From positions 62,001 to 126,000 of the forward strand of contig KN880476.1 in assembly GCA_000934385.1 (NCBI GenBank): a DNA stretch of 64,000 nucleotides, written 5' to 3'. The notes below the pieces were generated by a model. The model saw only the letters and a program-made list of their open reading frames with translations, searched no databases and was not told where the DNA came from. Source of the DNA: Cylindrobasidium torrendii FP15055 ss-10 (Eukaryota; Basidiomycota; Agaricomycetes; Agaricales; Physalacriaceae). How positions within the stretch are numbered: position 1 is the first letter of the stretch; the number at the start of each line of letters is the position of its first letter. This document shows positions 33,488-45,924 of this stretch, piece after piece. The translations under genes were made by a program, and so were the position numbers.

Positions 33488-35664
33488 ATGGGGCATTGCT
33501 GTCAACACGACTGTGGATCGTTCTGTGCAGCGAAGGACAAGGCGGGGCGTCGATGTATCGCACCCGCGGGATTGGGCATGCCGTGGTGCGCTAGACATAA
33601 CGAGGTGCGTTGCCGTCTTATCTCGAGACTATACCACGATTGATTTACTTCAATGTGACAGGAGCGCATCAAGCTATACGTGAACTATAAACTGTACCAT
33701 GCAGCGCTCGATAACCTGGAAGACCAGCACTACTGCACTAGCCTGAAGAAGATACGCGTGGAGGCCGACAGACGCCAACTACGAGCGTGGCATGCGACCT
33801 TGATGATGAAGTATAGACTACTTACACGGTGCGTTATCGCGTACATGCTACCATCCTGTCCGTCTTAATTCTCTTCAGATGCATCGAATCCCGAGAGTAC
33901 TTCACAGAACGCTTCTTTGGGTAAGTTAAGCCTATACACGCCATTGGACTGTGCAATTAATGCCTTTCATAGCAGTGATATGGTGCGTTCTTGACGCCTA
34001 CCCTTCCCTGTTTCTTGCCTCACTTCCCGCTATTGCCCCGGATGCGCTTGCTCATTTCCATATAGGACTTTGGTCATAAACAATACTGGCGTAGTCTCGT
34101 CCAGCAACAATCTGCGGTCGACGCCCTCCTCACCGAGATCGAGGGTCGAGCATACCAACTTATCCTTGCCGCGCAGAACGCGCTCTGGGTCCTAGGACAG
34201 ACCTACGACGAGGAAGCGCCTACACTCGAATGCTCCGGCTACACCAGCGATTCCCTTTCGTCGCCTGCTTCATCTTGCAATGACCTCCCCCAGCACCACG
34301 GGGTCGGTGAGGCCAACCCAGCAGACATAGAGGATCCTCTCGAGGTTGCTCTTCGACGGAAAGCCACTGCAGTCCGGGAGAAGATATTTACGCGTCTCGC
34401 TCGGTATTGTGCCCCGCCCCAGTCCAAGTTTGCTGAGGAGCGTCTGGAGATTATCAAGGCCGTCATCCGGCGGGCTGTCTATATGGACGCGACGCTTATG
34501 GTGCGATCACAAGATTATGACGACCCCATCGCTTTTGTTCAAGACCTCGAGCTCGACGTTGGTATCCTGAACAAGATATGGGACGCGCTGAAAGAGCTAT
34601 ACGTGCACGAGGCAAGGGCGGCTGTTGATGATGTCCTCCGAGGAAAGTGCGATGAGGCTGAGTTTGTTGTTGTGCTCGGCGGACGAGTGTACAAGGAGAT
34701 CACGAAGGAGAAGTGGCCGTTCCATGCTTGGGGACATATCACGTCTATCATCAAGTGCTATACCTGTGTCCGCAAGACTTGTCACTCGGTGCGTATATCC
34801 TCTAACCGTGGGAACATAACTGACCAGTGAGGGTTACAGGTCGACGAGATATCAGACTTTACGCGATACTGCATCCTACTGGGTCTGGCACTGAACCAGT
34901 CGTATGTGCGGTACTGGCACGGCGTCTACCGGTCTGGCGTCTTCGGCCTATGCGGGTCCCTTGTCCAGTGTCTTGAGGCGTCAGCTTATCCGCCGCGGTA
35001 CGCTGTGACGAAATGCAACGGTTCGGTGACGGGACGTGCGGCGCAGTGGTCGGAGATGGAGACGAACTTGATTCTGCCAATGGGTCTGGCACTGGACAAT
35101 CCGCACGCCGAGGCGTTCATTGATGCTTGTCGCGCCCATCCTGACTTCATGATTCTGTGGAGGAAGGGGAAGCAAGGAAGAGTGCAGAGGTCGCATAAAG
35201 AGGTTTGGGTGAAGCGCGTGAGAAGGGCAAGGACGCGAGCTGGGCTACAGAAGGTCGACTGGGGCTCGCTGCGCAACGACTCGAAGTTGTTCTTGAAGGA
35301 TAGTGCGGTGAACGAGGGGTTTGTGCGCACCTGGCCAGACAGGTGCTTGGAGGAGTGCTGGCAGCTTGTCGTTGTGGACACGCAGGCAGACAGTATTGGG
35401 GCGCTGGTCGCGAAGATTGCGGACCTGTGGTTGGGTGTTCATGGTGTGAAGTGTGGGCATGATTTGTATAACAAGCTCGGCCGCATGTATGAGGAGACTG
35501 GCGAGATAGAGAGGGTGAAGTACCGAGCTGAACATGAGCCGCACGATGGAGTTTGCTGCCAGACGGAAGACTACATGTCGCCAAGTGAGCGTGATGTGTA
35601 CGGGTCATACGTGCGGCTGTGGAGGACGACGCCTACAGGAGGACGAGTGTGTGAGGAAGCTTAG
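33488..35664 (+). CDS. Unrecognised protein with a Cys/His-rich N-terminus
   Basis: Exons: 33488-33604, 33662-33828, 33879-33920, 33976-33982, 34066-34788, 34840-35664; 626 residues. The first exon is a compact Cys/His cluster (C4 C5 H7 C9 C13, then C23, C34, H37) ending PWCARHNE, likely to bind zinc. Then a helical region with coiled-coil character, an exon beginning DFGHKQYW, a second Cys group (CYTCVRKTCH), and a C-terminal half containing SAYPPRYAVTKCNGSVTGR and CCQTEDYM. I do not recognise a family. The 7-base exon is forced by phase between two good introns; an alternative acceptor at 33972 makes it 10 bases. Introns and long open exons argue for a real gene. Confidence 0.65.
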
Positions 35665-37354
35665 AAGGTCTGGGACTCTTAATTGGTGTACAATAGCTGT
35701 ATGTGTATTTGTACTTGGAGATTCTAATTTCTGTACTTTCTGTATTACCGTATATTCAAATACTCATTTTGTCGAAGTGAAGCAACCTTCTAAGTACTGC
35801 TATTCTCCTGGAGTCTACTTCACGGACCCTATATCGGCGCGCATGTGTTGAAGTGCTGAACCTTCGGCCGTATGGGCTGCAAGTGGCAACGGTTGGGCAG
35901 TGGGCAGTGTTACAGAAACCGCCGCCAAATTTGGATACCAGCTGTGGCGTCGCTACTGTTTCCCTTTCGCCTGGATGTATCAGTGGGTGGACGACCGCTC
36001 TTTTCGCCCTCCCATTTACCAACTCCGCTGGCCGATCCCGCCATCAGGAAGAACTTCCATTTCGGGGTTGATAACATTGATGGGACTTTGTGTTCATCGG
36101 TGCTGCGTTAACGCGCCTTCACTAGCCCTGCAAGGTCTGCGCTGTGGACTTTTGGATATATCAATGCAAGTAGCATGGCATTTTGCGCATTTTCCAATGA
36201 GCATCTACGCGGAGCCAAGAGATAGGCCGATGGAGGGATGCGGTGACCCTGGAGTTATATTACGGCAGGCGTGATTATTTAAACATGGGGAGGGATTGGC
36301 AACGCTTGTTGTCTTCCCCCCACCAGGTTCCCTTCTTGGTTTTCGAGCGAGAGTGAGTTCACTCGAACCGCAAGGCACTCGCGCAGAGGGCACGATTCAG
36401 ATCCTAGCCGCATGACGTGCTAGCGGCCGAACTTGCGAAAGTTCTCAAAGTCAAATTGGTGGAATTTTGGGACTGCTGAAAGTTGGAGGATTTCGAGATG
36501 GGCACGGGGTCCAGATGGGGATGGTTGCAGGGGGGAGACAGGGCGGGGGGCGGGTGATTGGCCAAGTCCACCCGCGATATGTCGGTTATCTGGAGTCTTC
36601 GAAAAGCACACGGAAGCTCTCGTGAGATCCACCATGAGCGTGGGGGAAATGAGGGCAAATTATTCCGGAACGCACGTCGGACGTAACATAGGATCTCGAT
36701 CTGATTTCCCACCAACAGGCCGGGACTCAAAGCACGAGTGGCTTCGGTAGAAGAGCTTGGCCCTATGTTGGCTATCCCGCCTGCGCCTTCGCCGTGCGCC
36801 TCTGTTCACGGCGCCAGCAGATGCGCCGTGAGTAGCGTGACCGGCAGTCACGGCGTGACACCTCCGTTGTTGATTGCTTACCACCTCCTCAACGGCTGGC
36901 CTGGGAGACTTCTTCAATTCGATACACCGGCCGCTTCTTCGACGCAAGCCCGTATTCGCGCCCATCGTCGCATCATTTTCACGCATTGCGCTTGGGGCAT
37001 GCGCTAGTAGAGGTCCGTCTGCGCCGCCGCCATTCTTACGCGTGGTAGACTGATGTCTGCCCCACAGTCCGCCAGACAGGTAATTAGGCGTCCGCTGAGT
37101 TTCTGGCTCAAATTAGCGCCATATTTACGTGCCATTCGTCGTTAGATAACAGCACACCCGCGATCCCGACGTACGCTCCGCGGCACAACGACCCGCCGCG
37201 AATCCCGACGCTGCCGGCGCCAACGCGTCTAATTCTCTGCGAGCGCTCAGATATTCTGGTTTTGGATCTACAGGTGCGTACGCTGCTGCTCCGGCGCCGC
37301 GTCATTTTGCTCATTCAGGCGAATAGGTTATCCTTTAATACAAGACTACACAAG
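35665..37354. other. Long intergenic region upstream of SNF5
   Basis: 1.69 kb with no gene I can support. ORFs such as the minus-strand 36404-36730 lack family resemblance. The stretch nearest SNF5 is in frame with it from 37262, but without an upstream family match; probably promoter and leader. Confidence 0.4.
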
Positions 37355-40300
37355 ATGAATCCCTCGTTCACCCAGCAGAACGGCTTCATGAACGGTTCCC
37401 TCGGTCAAGGAATGAGCTCAAACGGCCTCATGGGTGGCCAGGGCGGCATGAATTCCCCGATGGGTGGTGGCATGGGCAACAATATGATGAACATGATGGG
37501 AGGCGGCGGTATGAACCCACAGATGATGGCCAGAGGCATGATGAACGGCGGCGGCCAAGGCATGGGCCAAATGGGCAACATGGGTCTTGGTGGCATGAGT
37601 GGAGGTATGGGAGGCGGCATGGGAGGCAGTATGGGAGGAATGGGTCCTTCCGGCATGGGGGGAGGTGGTATGGGAGGTGGAAACGTTTGGAACAACATGA
37701 ACAACATGGGCGGAGGAGGAGTAGGTGGAAGTATGAGCGGCGGTGGAGGAATGGGTGGCATGGGCATGGGAGGCGGCGGTGGAATGGGAGGCAATCATAT
37801 GGGGAATGGTGGTATGGTTGGTTCGATGGGGCACAACAGGACCAACGGCGGCAATGGCAACTTCAACGGCGGCAATGGCGTTCTCACGCAAGAACAGAGG
37901 TCACAATTGATGTCCCAGGCTATGCAAAGCCTGGGCATCACCCGCGACCAGTTTGCAGCCATGCCGCAAGCCCAGCAACTCAATGTCCAGGAGCGTCTCA
38001 GGGGCGCGGTCGCTAGCATGACCCAGCGCATGGCTCAGGAAACCATGATGGGCAACCTACACTCTCATCAACAATCCCCCGCATCTTCGCACGGTTTCCC
38101 TGGTGGTGGCGACCGCCCAGGGAGCACCAATCCATCCATGATGCCGCCTCCGCCTCCGATACGCCCCAATACCTCAATGAGCAGCCGTAGTCGCGCTCCC
38201 AGCATGGAATCAATGCGTCCGCCGAGTGCCATGGGTATGGGTAGTCCGTTCCCGAAGGGTGGGATGAACGACCAATCTCCGATAGGAGGCTCCTTTCCCA
38301 AAGGAAATACGGTCGAGTCCTCACCCACTGGTCCTTATTCCCACGCGTCCCCCAGCGCGAGCCGCGTTCCAGAAAGCCCGCGTCTTGATGGAATGCCCGC
38401 AGGTTTCCCGTCTTCGTCTGGCATGGGATCACCAACCAGACCCATGTCATCTGCTTCGAATCATTCTGGCTTCAGCTTGTCGGCACCTCCAGTAAGACGG
38501 GCTTCAATATCTCGGGCTGCCACCGCGACACCTGTCAACTCCGAACAGCAAATAGAGCCCACACCACAGACGCCATCGTTTCCCCCTCCCTCGACGCCTA
38601 CACCAGCCCCAGCCGAAACCCAGGCCGTTTCCGACATGGCCCACCCAGTTTCACCGCCAGCAACGCCAGCACCCGCAGAGGCGTCGTCCCAGACCGTACG
38701 CAGACTCCCTCCGCTGCCCGCGAATTTGAACAAGGCCATGACGGAAATATCGATGGTTCCGCTCAAAGATTCGGAAAAGCTCATCCCAGCACTCGACTCG
38801 ACACAAATTAGCCAGGTCAAGGACTGGATCAAAGCTGACACGGAATACGAGCAGACCTACCGTGAAATGTTAACACGGATGGAGAAAGAGCGCGAGGCCT
38901 TGGGTCGACGTTGGTGGGAGCGTGGTGGTGGCGCGCACGGTGGCCTTCCTCGTGCCCTCAACACAAGAAATCGATTCGATGTTCGATACCCTGCGGCCCG
39001 TATCAGGAAAGAGGCCTCGAACAAGAAAGGCAGGGTGGAAAGGCGCGAAGGCTTTCGGTTGTACGTTGTCTATTTTGCGATCCGTTGCTGTAACCTGATT
39101 TTGTGGATAGACCGCGGAAGATCGACCCCAAGAAAGCAGAGATTCCGGAGGAGCTTGTGCCAATACGGCTAGAGCTCGACGTCGAGCAGCATCAAAAACT
39201 GCGCGAGACGTTTGTTTGGAATCTGCATGGTATGGAGCCTTTTCCTTGCCAAGGGCACCGATTAATTTCTTCTGGCAGATCCCGTTGTCACCCCCGAACT
39301 ATTTGCCCAGCTGCTCGTCGAGGATTACAAGCTCGGTCAGTCTTCTCACGCGGCGGTCGTGAAGCAAATCCAAGACCAAATCTCCGACTACAAGGCACAT
39401 TCGGCGAACTACGACGGGGACGAAGGTGCTTGCCTACGGGACCATTCGTCCATTCCCAGTCAAGTTGGCGCACTTCGGCCTGATGATGCACAATGGTGGA
39501 GACGCTGGCGCAAGCGCTTACGGACAGACCTCGCGGAAGACGCCAGCAGCTCGAAGCGCGGACGGATTGAAGATGATGAGGCGTTATATGTGGACACACT
39601 TTCTGTCAACGAAGGTGAAGCACGCGAGGACTTGCGCATCCTCATCAAGGCAAGCAAGCCATTGCACACTTGACGTTTGCTGACGTGTATTTAGCTCGAT
39701 ATTGTCGTGGGCGCGACAAAATTGGACGACCAATTCGAATGGGATTTGGACAACGAAGATGCGTCTCCTGAAGCATTTGCCGAGGTCTTCACAATGGAGC
39801 TTGGCATCGCGTCAGAATTCAAGTGAGAGATTGATGGACTGTTTCCATGCTTGCTGTCCTGACATGCTCGTAGAACCGCCATTGCTCATGCCATCCGCGA
39901 GCAAATCCAAACATACCAAAAATCTCTCTTCATCGCTGGACACCCAGCGGATGGCTCCGCTATCCAGGACGAAGACCTCAAAGCCGTTTTCTTACCTCCT
40001 GTTACTACGGCGACTGTTGCTCGCCCGGTCAACGAGGTAGCAGCCTTTACACCTATGCTCAACTACATGAGCGACGGAGAACTGGACAAGTACGACAAGG
40101 ACAGTACTCGCGATTACAACAAGAGGAAGAAGCGGAACCCCCGCGGGCGACGAAACGTATTGCCCGACAGAGATGCTATCAAGACATACAGATCACCAGC
40201 TATTGGCTTCCCACCTGTCGACCCATCAGTTCTTGCCCAACAGGCAGCAGTCAACGCGCCTACGTCGCGTCGTGCTGCTGCGGCCGCCGCTTCTTTGACC

Positions 40301-41514
40301 ATCGCCAGTTTGGCCGCATCCGAGAACCAGAGCCCAACAATGGGCAACTCGGCACTACCTATGTCGATGACCAGCACTCCGAATCCTCATCAGCAACAGC
40401 AGCAGCAGCAGATTCAGGCTGTGCCTAAGGAGAAGAAGGAGAAGAAGCCCAAGTATATATACAAGCCGCCGGCGCCGCCTGAACATACGCTCAAGGCGCG
40501 CTCACGCGCTCCTGCGCCAACACCAAGTACGGCAATTGATATCCCCAAGCCAAAAGGCGAACCGAACGAGGAGCCTGAGAGAGAAATACTCCAGGATGGT
40601 CAGCATTCCAACATGGTGAATGGCACGTGGCATTGCTCGAACTGTGGATGTCCGGAAGACCTTGCGCATGGCAAGCGGAAGGGTCCATTAGGGGATCGCA
40701 CACAATGCAGCGCCTGCAGTGAGTCCTTCGAGGCCTTCTGGAGGACGTCAGCTAACTCTCTTTCAAGGCAAATACTGGCACCGACACAAGAAACCACGAC
40801 CGGTTGACTACATCCTGGACCGCAACGCACATGGCCCCGACCGCCCAAGCGGTCTCTTACTGAAAACTCCTCAACGGCGGCGCGTGGGCAACAACAACCG
40901 CGAGATGTCGCCAAAGGTGAAGCAGGACGAGGATATGGAGTCTGTGCATTTGACGCGTGTAGACAACACTGTGGCGCTGAGTCCAGTGTCGAGCGCGTCG
41001 AGTATGTCAGATCCGCCAACATCGAATGGAAAGGCGAGCCGGGTGAATGGGAGTGTACACATTCCGCCGGAGGTTGAACTTTCGCCTACGCCTGCGCATT
41101 TGGCTGTGTCGTCCCCTGCTGGTTCTGGAGCGACGAGGAGTGGGTCAAGTGGTCCGTGGGTGAGTAGCGGTTCTGGTTTTCTGGTGAAGGGTAGATGGCT
41201 GATGTTACTCGAAGAATTCGAAGGCCCCGACCTGGTTGCAGGGTGCGATGACGAACTTGCAAGCACGGTTCCCACAAGACCGGTTCGAGCTTATACAGAA
41301 GAAGGCGTCGAGCGATGACAACTGGCGAATCAAGTGCTTGGATTGTCCTGGGAAGGTCAGTGTTTTAGGCTCATGCTTGCCAGAGGGAATCTTACGCAGA
41401 ACTCTGCAGCTGTATAAGCCTGGTCCAGACGAGACGCTGAACAACTTCGAGGGCCACTTGAGGTTCACTGGGCACACGAAAACGGTGGAAAAGAGAATGG
41501 GCCTTTCAGGGTGA
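37355..41514 (+). CDS. SNF5: SNF5/SMARCB1 subunit of the SWI/SNF-type chromatin remodeller
   Basis: Exons: 37355-39060, 39111-39229, 39279-39649, 39695-39822, 39874-40718, 40768-41159, 41242-41355, 41410-41514; 1259 residues. Order: a Met/Gly-rich N-terminus (to about residue 180); Ser/Pro-rich linker; a conserved helix (WIKADTEYEQTYREML, FDVRYP); two SNF5 repeats, VPIRLELDVEQHQKLRETF (about 580-625) and LDIVVGATKLDDQFEWDL (about 733-785); basic NKRKKRNPRGRR; a GATA-like finger with Cys 1029, 1032, 1053, 1056; and a C-terminal C-x2-C...H-x5-H finger (CLDCPGKLY...HLRFTGH). The intron after exon 3 is GC-AG (GCAAGC). The intron before 41242 is the least certain. Fungal Snf5 proteins with a GATA-like finger are known. 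Confidence 0.92.
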
Positions 41515-41805
41515 TGATGATGTACAGAGGATTGGATGTCCTTTTCTAGCGGCTGTCGAACTTGCCTTGTTGTTGCTTGTTACTTCTACATATTTCTCAT
41601 TTTTGATTTCTTCTGATACATCTTTGTATTCGTATGTGTGCCCTTCTCATGTAATTATTGGCAAAGCTGCACGAACATCGTGAACCTATGAGCGTAATGT
41701 TGACACTTGGTTGACACGAAAGCTAGTTGAGTTGAGGGCGTGTTGAATGAGCTGCACCCAGGGCGTATTACTTAAATAAGTGCTGGTTTCTTCCGCTCCA
41801 CCATC

Positions 41806-42541
41806 ATGGTTTTGGTCAACCGCGATATTTTTTGCGCCGTTTGCTCCAGCAATTCGGCCACACTGCAACAATGCTCGGGCTGCAAGTCGCGCTTGTACTG
41901 TGGTATGCTCATTATTCCTTCTCGACACAGAATTCTGAGTGCGATATCCATAGGCCAAGAATGTCAGCGCAACGACTGGCCGACCCATAAGAACGAGTGC
42001 ACAAAGGGCAAACAGTGGTACGACCGCTACCGCCTGTGCCGCGACGGCTCCAAACACCAAGGAAAGCTTGAGCTCATGACCTGGGGAGAATCCGCAGAAG
42101 ATAACGATGGCGACGAGACGGGATGGGGGTGTTGCTTGATAGATGAGTGTGAGGGCTTGAAGAAATTGTACGAGACGAAGTACGGGAGCGACGATTCCAG
42201 GTTCTACAAGTACTGGCCGCAGGGATTCAGATGGACGTGTTGCGGTACGACTGGAGATATGTCCTACGGGTGTGATCACCATGGAACTGGTTCCAGACCG
42301 TGCACTTGCGATTTCTGCAGGTAAGATAAGAGGCTTTCGTTTGCTCCCCTTTGAGATTTGTGACTGACGAAGGTGGATGTGTAGGATGGGAAAGCCTCTG
42401 CCTGACAGAATTTACGACATGAACAAGGCACCTCGTCGAGGATTGACTTTGTCTCGTGGGCCTGATCCGCGCTCGTACAATTCTGCTCAAGCTGCAATAG
42501 CCGAGATTGGACGGGCTATGACAGGGATAGACAATCTATGA
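41806..42541 (+). CDS. MYND-type zinc finger protein, copy 1
   Basis: Exons 41806-41902, 41954-42320, 42385-42541; 206 residues. MYND finger at the N-terminus: FCAVCSSNSATLQQCSGC, LYCGQECQRNDWPTHKNEC. After it comes a spacer with WYDRYRLCRDGSKHQGKLELM and a second Cys/His cluster (WTCCGT, GCDHHGTG, PCTCDFC) that probably binds a further metal. The tail RGLTLSRGPDPRSYN is shared with the neighbour. MYND fingers mediate protein-protein contacts; targets are unknown. The gene is tail to tail with an equal-length paralogue at 42707-43444, 165 bases away. Confidence 0.85.
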
Positions 42542-42706
42542 TGCAGGCTGAGCGCTGAGCTAGGAAAGAGTGTTCTTGCCCAAGACAGGTTGCTCTCACG
42601 GTAATTCGCGCGCTTCGTCGTATACACATCGTCTGACTTTACTAGCTACCCTACAATACTACACATAAACAAATACACACAATCAACTCTTTCTGGTTTG
42701 GGATTG

Positions 42707-43444
42707 CTACTTATCCATTCCCATTAGACCACGTCCCATCCTGGATATCTCTGCCTGCAGTGGGTCGTAAGAGCGAGGGTCAGGTCCCCTGGAGAGGGTA
42801 AGTCCTCGGCGCGAAGCCGTAGTCATATCGAAAATGTGGTCTGGCAGCGCCTGCCCCATCCTATTCATTCAAAAATTAGCCCGACAATGAGCAACAGAAG
42901 CTTGATGTTGCTTACTTGCAAAAATCGCATGTGCAAGGCTGTGGACCCGTCCCATGGTGGTCACATCCCCATACCATTCCACCATCCGTGCCACAGCACG
43001 TCCATCGAAACGAAAGCGGGTACGACTTGAAAAACCTCTTTGGGTCGCGCCCGTATTTCGTCTCCCAAAGGTTCTTGGCTTCAGTAACATCCTCGAGCGG
43101 AATGCAGCCCCAACCAGTGCCCTCCGAGGGTTCGCCCCAGGGCATAAGTTCGAGTTTCCCATGGTGTTTCGACCCGTCGCGGCAGAGACGGTAGCGGTCG
43201 TACCACTTCTTGCCCACTTCGCATTCATGCTTGTGGGTCTTCCAGTGCTTTCTTTGGCATTCTTTGCCTTTTGCACGACTTGTCAGATCGCTGTGGATAG
43301 CGTGGGAAGGAATGGAGTTATCGACTTACTGCAATACATAGGGCCCTTGCAGCCTGAGCACGTCTGTAGGTCACCCGTGTCCTTTGCGCAAGAAGCACAG
43401 AATGTATCCCGCATGAAAAGGGGCTTGTGGATGCTACTGGCCAT
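42707..43444 (-). CDS. MYND-type zinc finger protein, copy 2 (inverted paralogue)
   Basis: Exons in reading order: 43444-43330, 43267-42916, 42860-42707; 206 residues, the same as copy 1. MYND finger: FCASCAKDTGDLQTCSGC, MYCSKECQRKHWKTHKHEC; the acceptor at CAAAAG (43268-43269) is chosen because it restores C-x3-C. Then KWYDRYRLCRDGSKHHGKLELM, the second cluster WTCCGTDGGMVWGCDHHGTG, PCTCDFC and the shared tail RRGLTLSRGPDPRSY. Introns sit at the same places and phases as in copy 1, so the two arose by duplication with inversion. Confidence 0.85.
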
Positions 43445-43669
43445 GGTTGTCGGTCGAAAGAAGCTGTGATTGCGGACTTTTTGGCTGTTGATCGTGTCGA
43501 TGCGGCGTCGTTAAACAGAAGTGCTTGAGCGTTCGAAGCAGAGCTTCGCAACATCCCGTTTTGTTTGAATGCTGAAGTCCAGCCAAAGAAATGAATGCTA
43601 CATGTTACAACATATTTCCACCGCTGATAGACGTTCCATAGGTACATTACATATTTATTTGTAGATAAT

Positions 43670-45924
43670 TCATTTTCGCTGCACCACCGTCACAATTTTC
43701 GTAGCCCACCAGTGCTCTACTTTGCTCGGCGTGATCGGTGCACCCCTTGCATCTCTCTTCGAAACGAAAGGACTATCCTGCACCATGCTCTGCACATTTG
43801 TCGGCTTCGTCGAGATGAAGATTTTGAACAGGCTGACGTCGACGTCCTGGCCTGGTCCGAGAGCGAAGCTGTATGGATGAACACCTCCATTCCCGAACCC
43901 AAGGGACAAGAACCCGCCTGGCGGTAGCTCCTCCTCGACATATTTTTCAGCGGCTTGTCCGTACGCCGCGTTTCCAGCAGCGATTTTCGATTCATACCAC
44001 ACACCTATTTCATGATCAGCACCGGCTTGTGGGAAGATAGTGAATAATATACTGATTGATCCTGAGTTGGGCTCAAAGTCGAGCACGTAGAGGTAAAGCT
44101 TTGTGTTAGAGATGTTCTCAAACATCAACCCATATCGTCCGCGTCTGTCGACGTTAATGTTCACGATATTACCTGGACCGATGAGCTCCTCTTCCCCGGG
44201 CGTGACCTTGAAATTTTTGCGTTCGAGGCTCTTCATGCTAACGTTGATGACCTCCTTGCCATCCGGGGGCGCTGCGGTACGCATGAGGTGAGAGGTGAAG
44301 CGAGCGAAAGAGTTTATTATGCGTTGGATATGGCCAGTATCTTTTTTGAGGATGACCTCCCCGGGTATCTCGCGGGGAAAACTGACGTCCGTAGGAACGA
44401 TGCTGTTTCGGAGGCCTCTCGCGAAGCTCACTTCATCGCCGGAGACATTGAGGACAAAGTCTGCAGTGGCTTCATCTTTTGCAATACCCACCCGCTTGGC
44501 GATTCTTTCTTGACCTTCTGGCAGTTCTGCAGAGAGGACGGAGGCGAGCCAGTCCAGGTCATTGGAGAAGACATTGAACTGCATCCCTGCGCTCTGCTTG
44601 ACGCGAGCATACCACACCGTGCGTCCCGCATGCTGTGGGTCATTGAGGAAAGCAGGATTGTCTGGTACAACGATCGACTTCAGAGGAAATACGTTAGCCA
44701 CGGTGGCCGTACAAACAGGCGGGGACTTCGGAAGGTCGCTGTCTGTAATGTCGTACGTTGAGCCAACGGTGACGCCATGGAATGCCCCGTTCTGTAGCTT
44801 GAAGTTCAGAACCGTAGGGGACCCCTCTTTCCTGATAGTCTCCAGCCGCGTGAGCACATACGCGCTGTCTGCCTCTTTTGCCCATGAGTCGAACACGCAA
44901 CGGCGTATGTTCTTGCCCTCGCAGTGGGGCGTCTGCCAGTGGGAGCTAGACATCGCGGAGCATTAGCAATGTTGATCCAAGTAAATGGATTTTTCAACAT
45001 ACAATCCAGAAGGCACTCGCATTCGATGCATGAGCGATGCATAGGTGAGATTATTGAGTCCATGGTTCGACAGGACTTCTAGAAGTGCTGCCGTGAAGAG
45101 CCCTTGTCCATGGTACTCGAATGCCTGCTGACGCGAGTTGCAGGCTGCAAGCAGAACGTGACTCTCTCGTGCAGTCCCAGAAAAGCCATGAGTGATTTTG
45201 GCTACCGTGCGAGTTTCTCGTCCTCCTCGTCCTCCCCATATATCTGCATCAACTGTGCCGGAGATCGGAGGGACACCACGCTCGATAATGCGCGCCACGG
45301 CACCCTTGGGCTGCTCCTCACCGCCTAGTTTCGCTGCGCGGGTCATGCCCGACGAGCAACAACAGTCCAGTATGAGGGTCTATAATCAAATAGAGTATGA
45401 GCCTTTACTAATCCGTGTCTGAGGAGTGTGAACTCACAATGTTGTCGCCTTTCTTTTCTGCGAGCTGCACAAGAAGCGCGCCAATGGTGCGATCTGTTAT
45501 ACCTTCGATAGTCGGCGTCCCCGTTCCAATATCTGTTGGGCAAAGCATTTCCACATTGCCGCCGGAGGACTCCCATTCATCCCACCCATCCGGTTTGGCG
45601 CCAGACGCGCCATGTCCAGCGTAGTAAATGATAATCGCTGCCTCGTCCTTCACGATAGCAGCGTCGTCTTGCAGCGCCTGTAAAGAGGCGATGATCCCTT
45701 TGTGGGTCGCATCACCATTGGAAAGGGTTCGTATGTTTGAATCGGGCACATCCATACTGCGAAGGTATGCCCGAAAGCTTTTGGCATCGTTGACCGCGCC
45801 TGTTAGGTTACCAAACTCAGAGTTCTTGTAGTCATTGATGCCAATAATGAGTGCATGGACGCGGCTTCGCAATTGGTTAGTGTATACGGCGGAAGAGCAT
45901 TTGTACGCACTTTTCTGCGACCAT
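43670..45924 (-). CDS. Caspase-domain (metacaspase-like, peptidase C14) protein with long C-terminal region
   Basis: Exons in reading order: 45924-45911, 45864-45438, 45379-45003, 44945-43670; 697 residues. The caspase fold starts at RVHALIIGINDYKN. The catalytic histidine is H89 in YYAGHGAS and the catalytic cysteine is probably C154 in LILDCCCSSG. It ends near TPHCEGKNIRR. About 420 residues follow that have no named domain, with a beta-rich part (NIVNINVDRRGRYGLMFEN). Such caspase-plus-unknown proteins are expanded in agaricomycetes; metacaspases cut after Arg/Lys and act in stress and cell death. Both catalytic residues are present, so activity is likely. The 14-base first exon is the weak point of the model. 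Confidence 0.85.

Noticed and set aside
36404..36730. Minus-strand ORF of 108 codons upstream of SNF5
   Set aside because: Low-information Pro/Ser sequence without splice or family support.
37405..37891. Long minus-strand ORFs opposite the start of SNF5
   Set aside because: They are antisense readings of the Met/Gly-rich repeats (giving Pro/Ile/Met or Ala/His runs) and have no independent signal.
39061..39110. A frameshift in SNF5 before the first repeat
   Set aside because: An alternative frame looked coding-like, but the main frame reads FDVRYP...RREGFRL and joins PRKIDPKK through a normal intron, as expected for the family.
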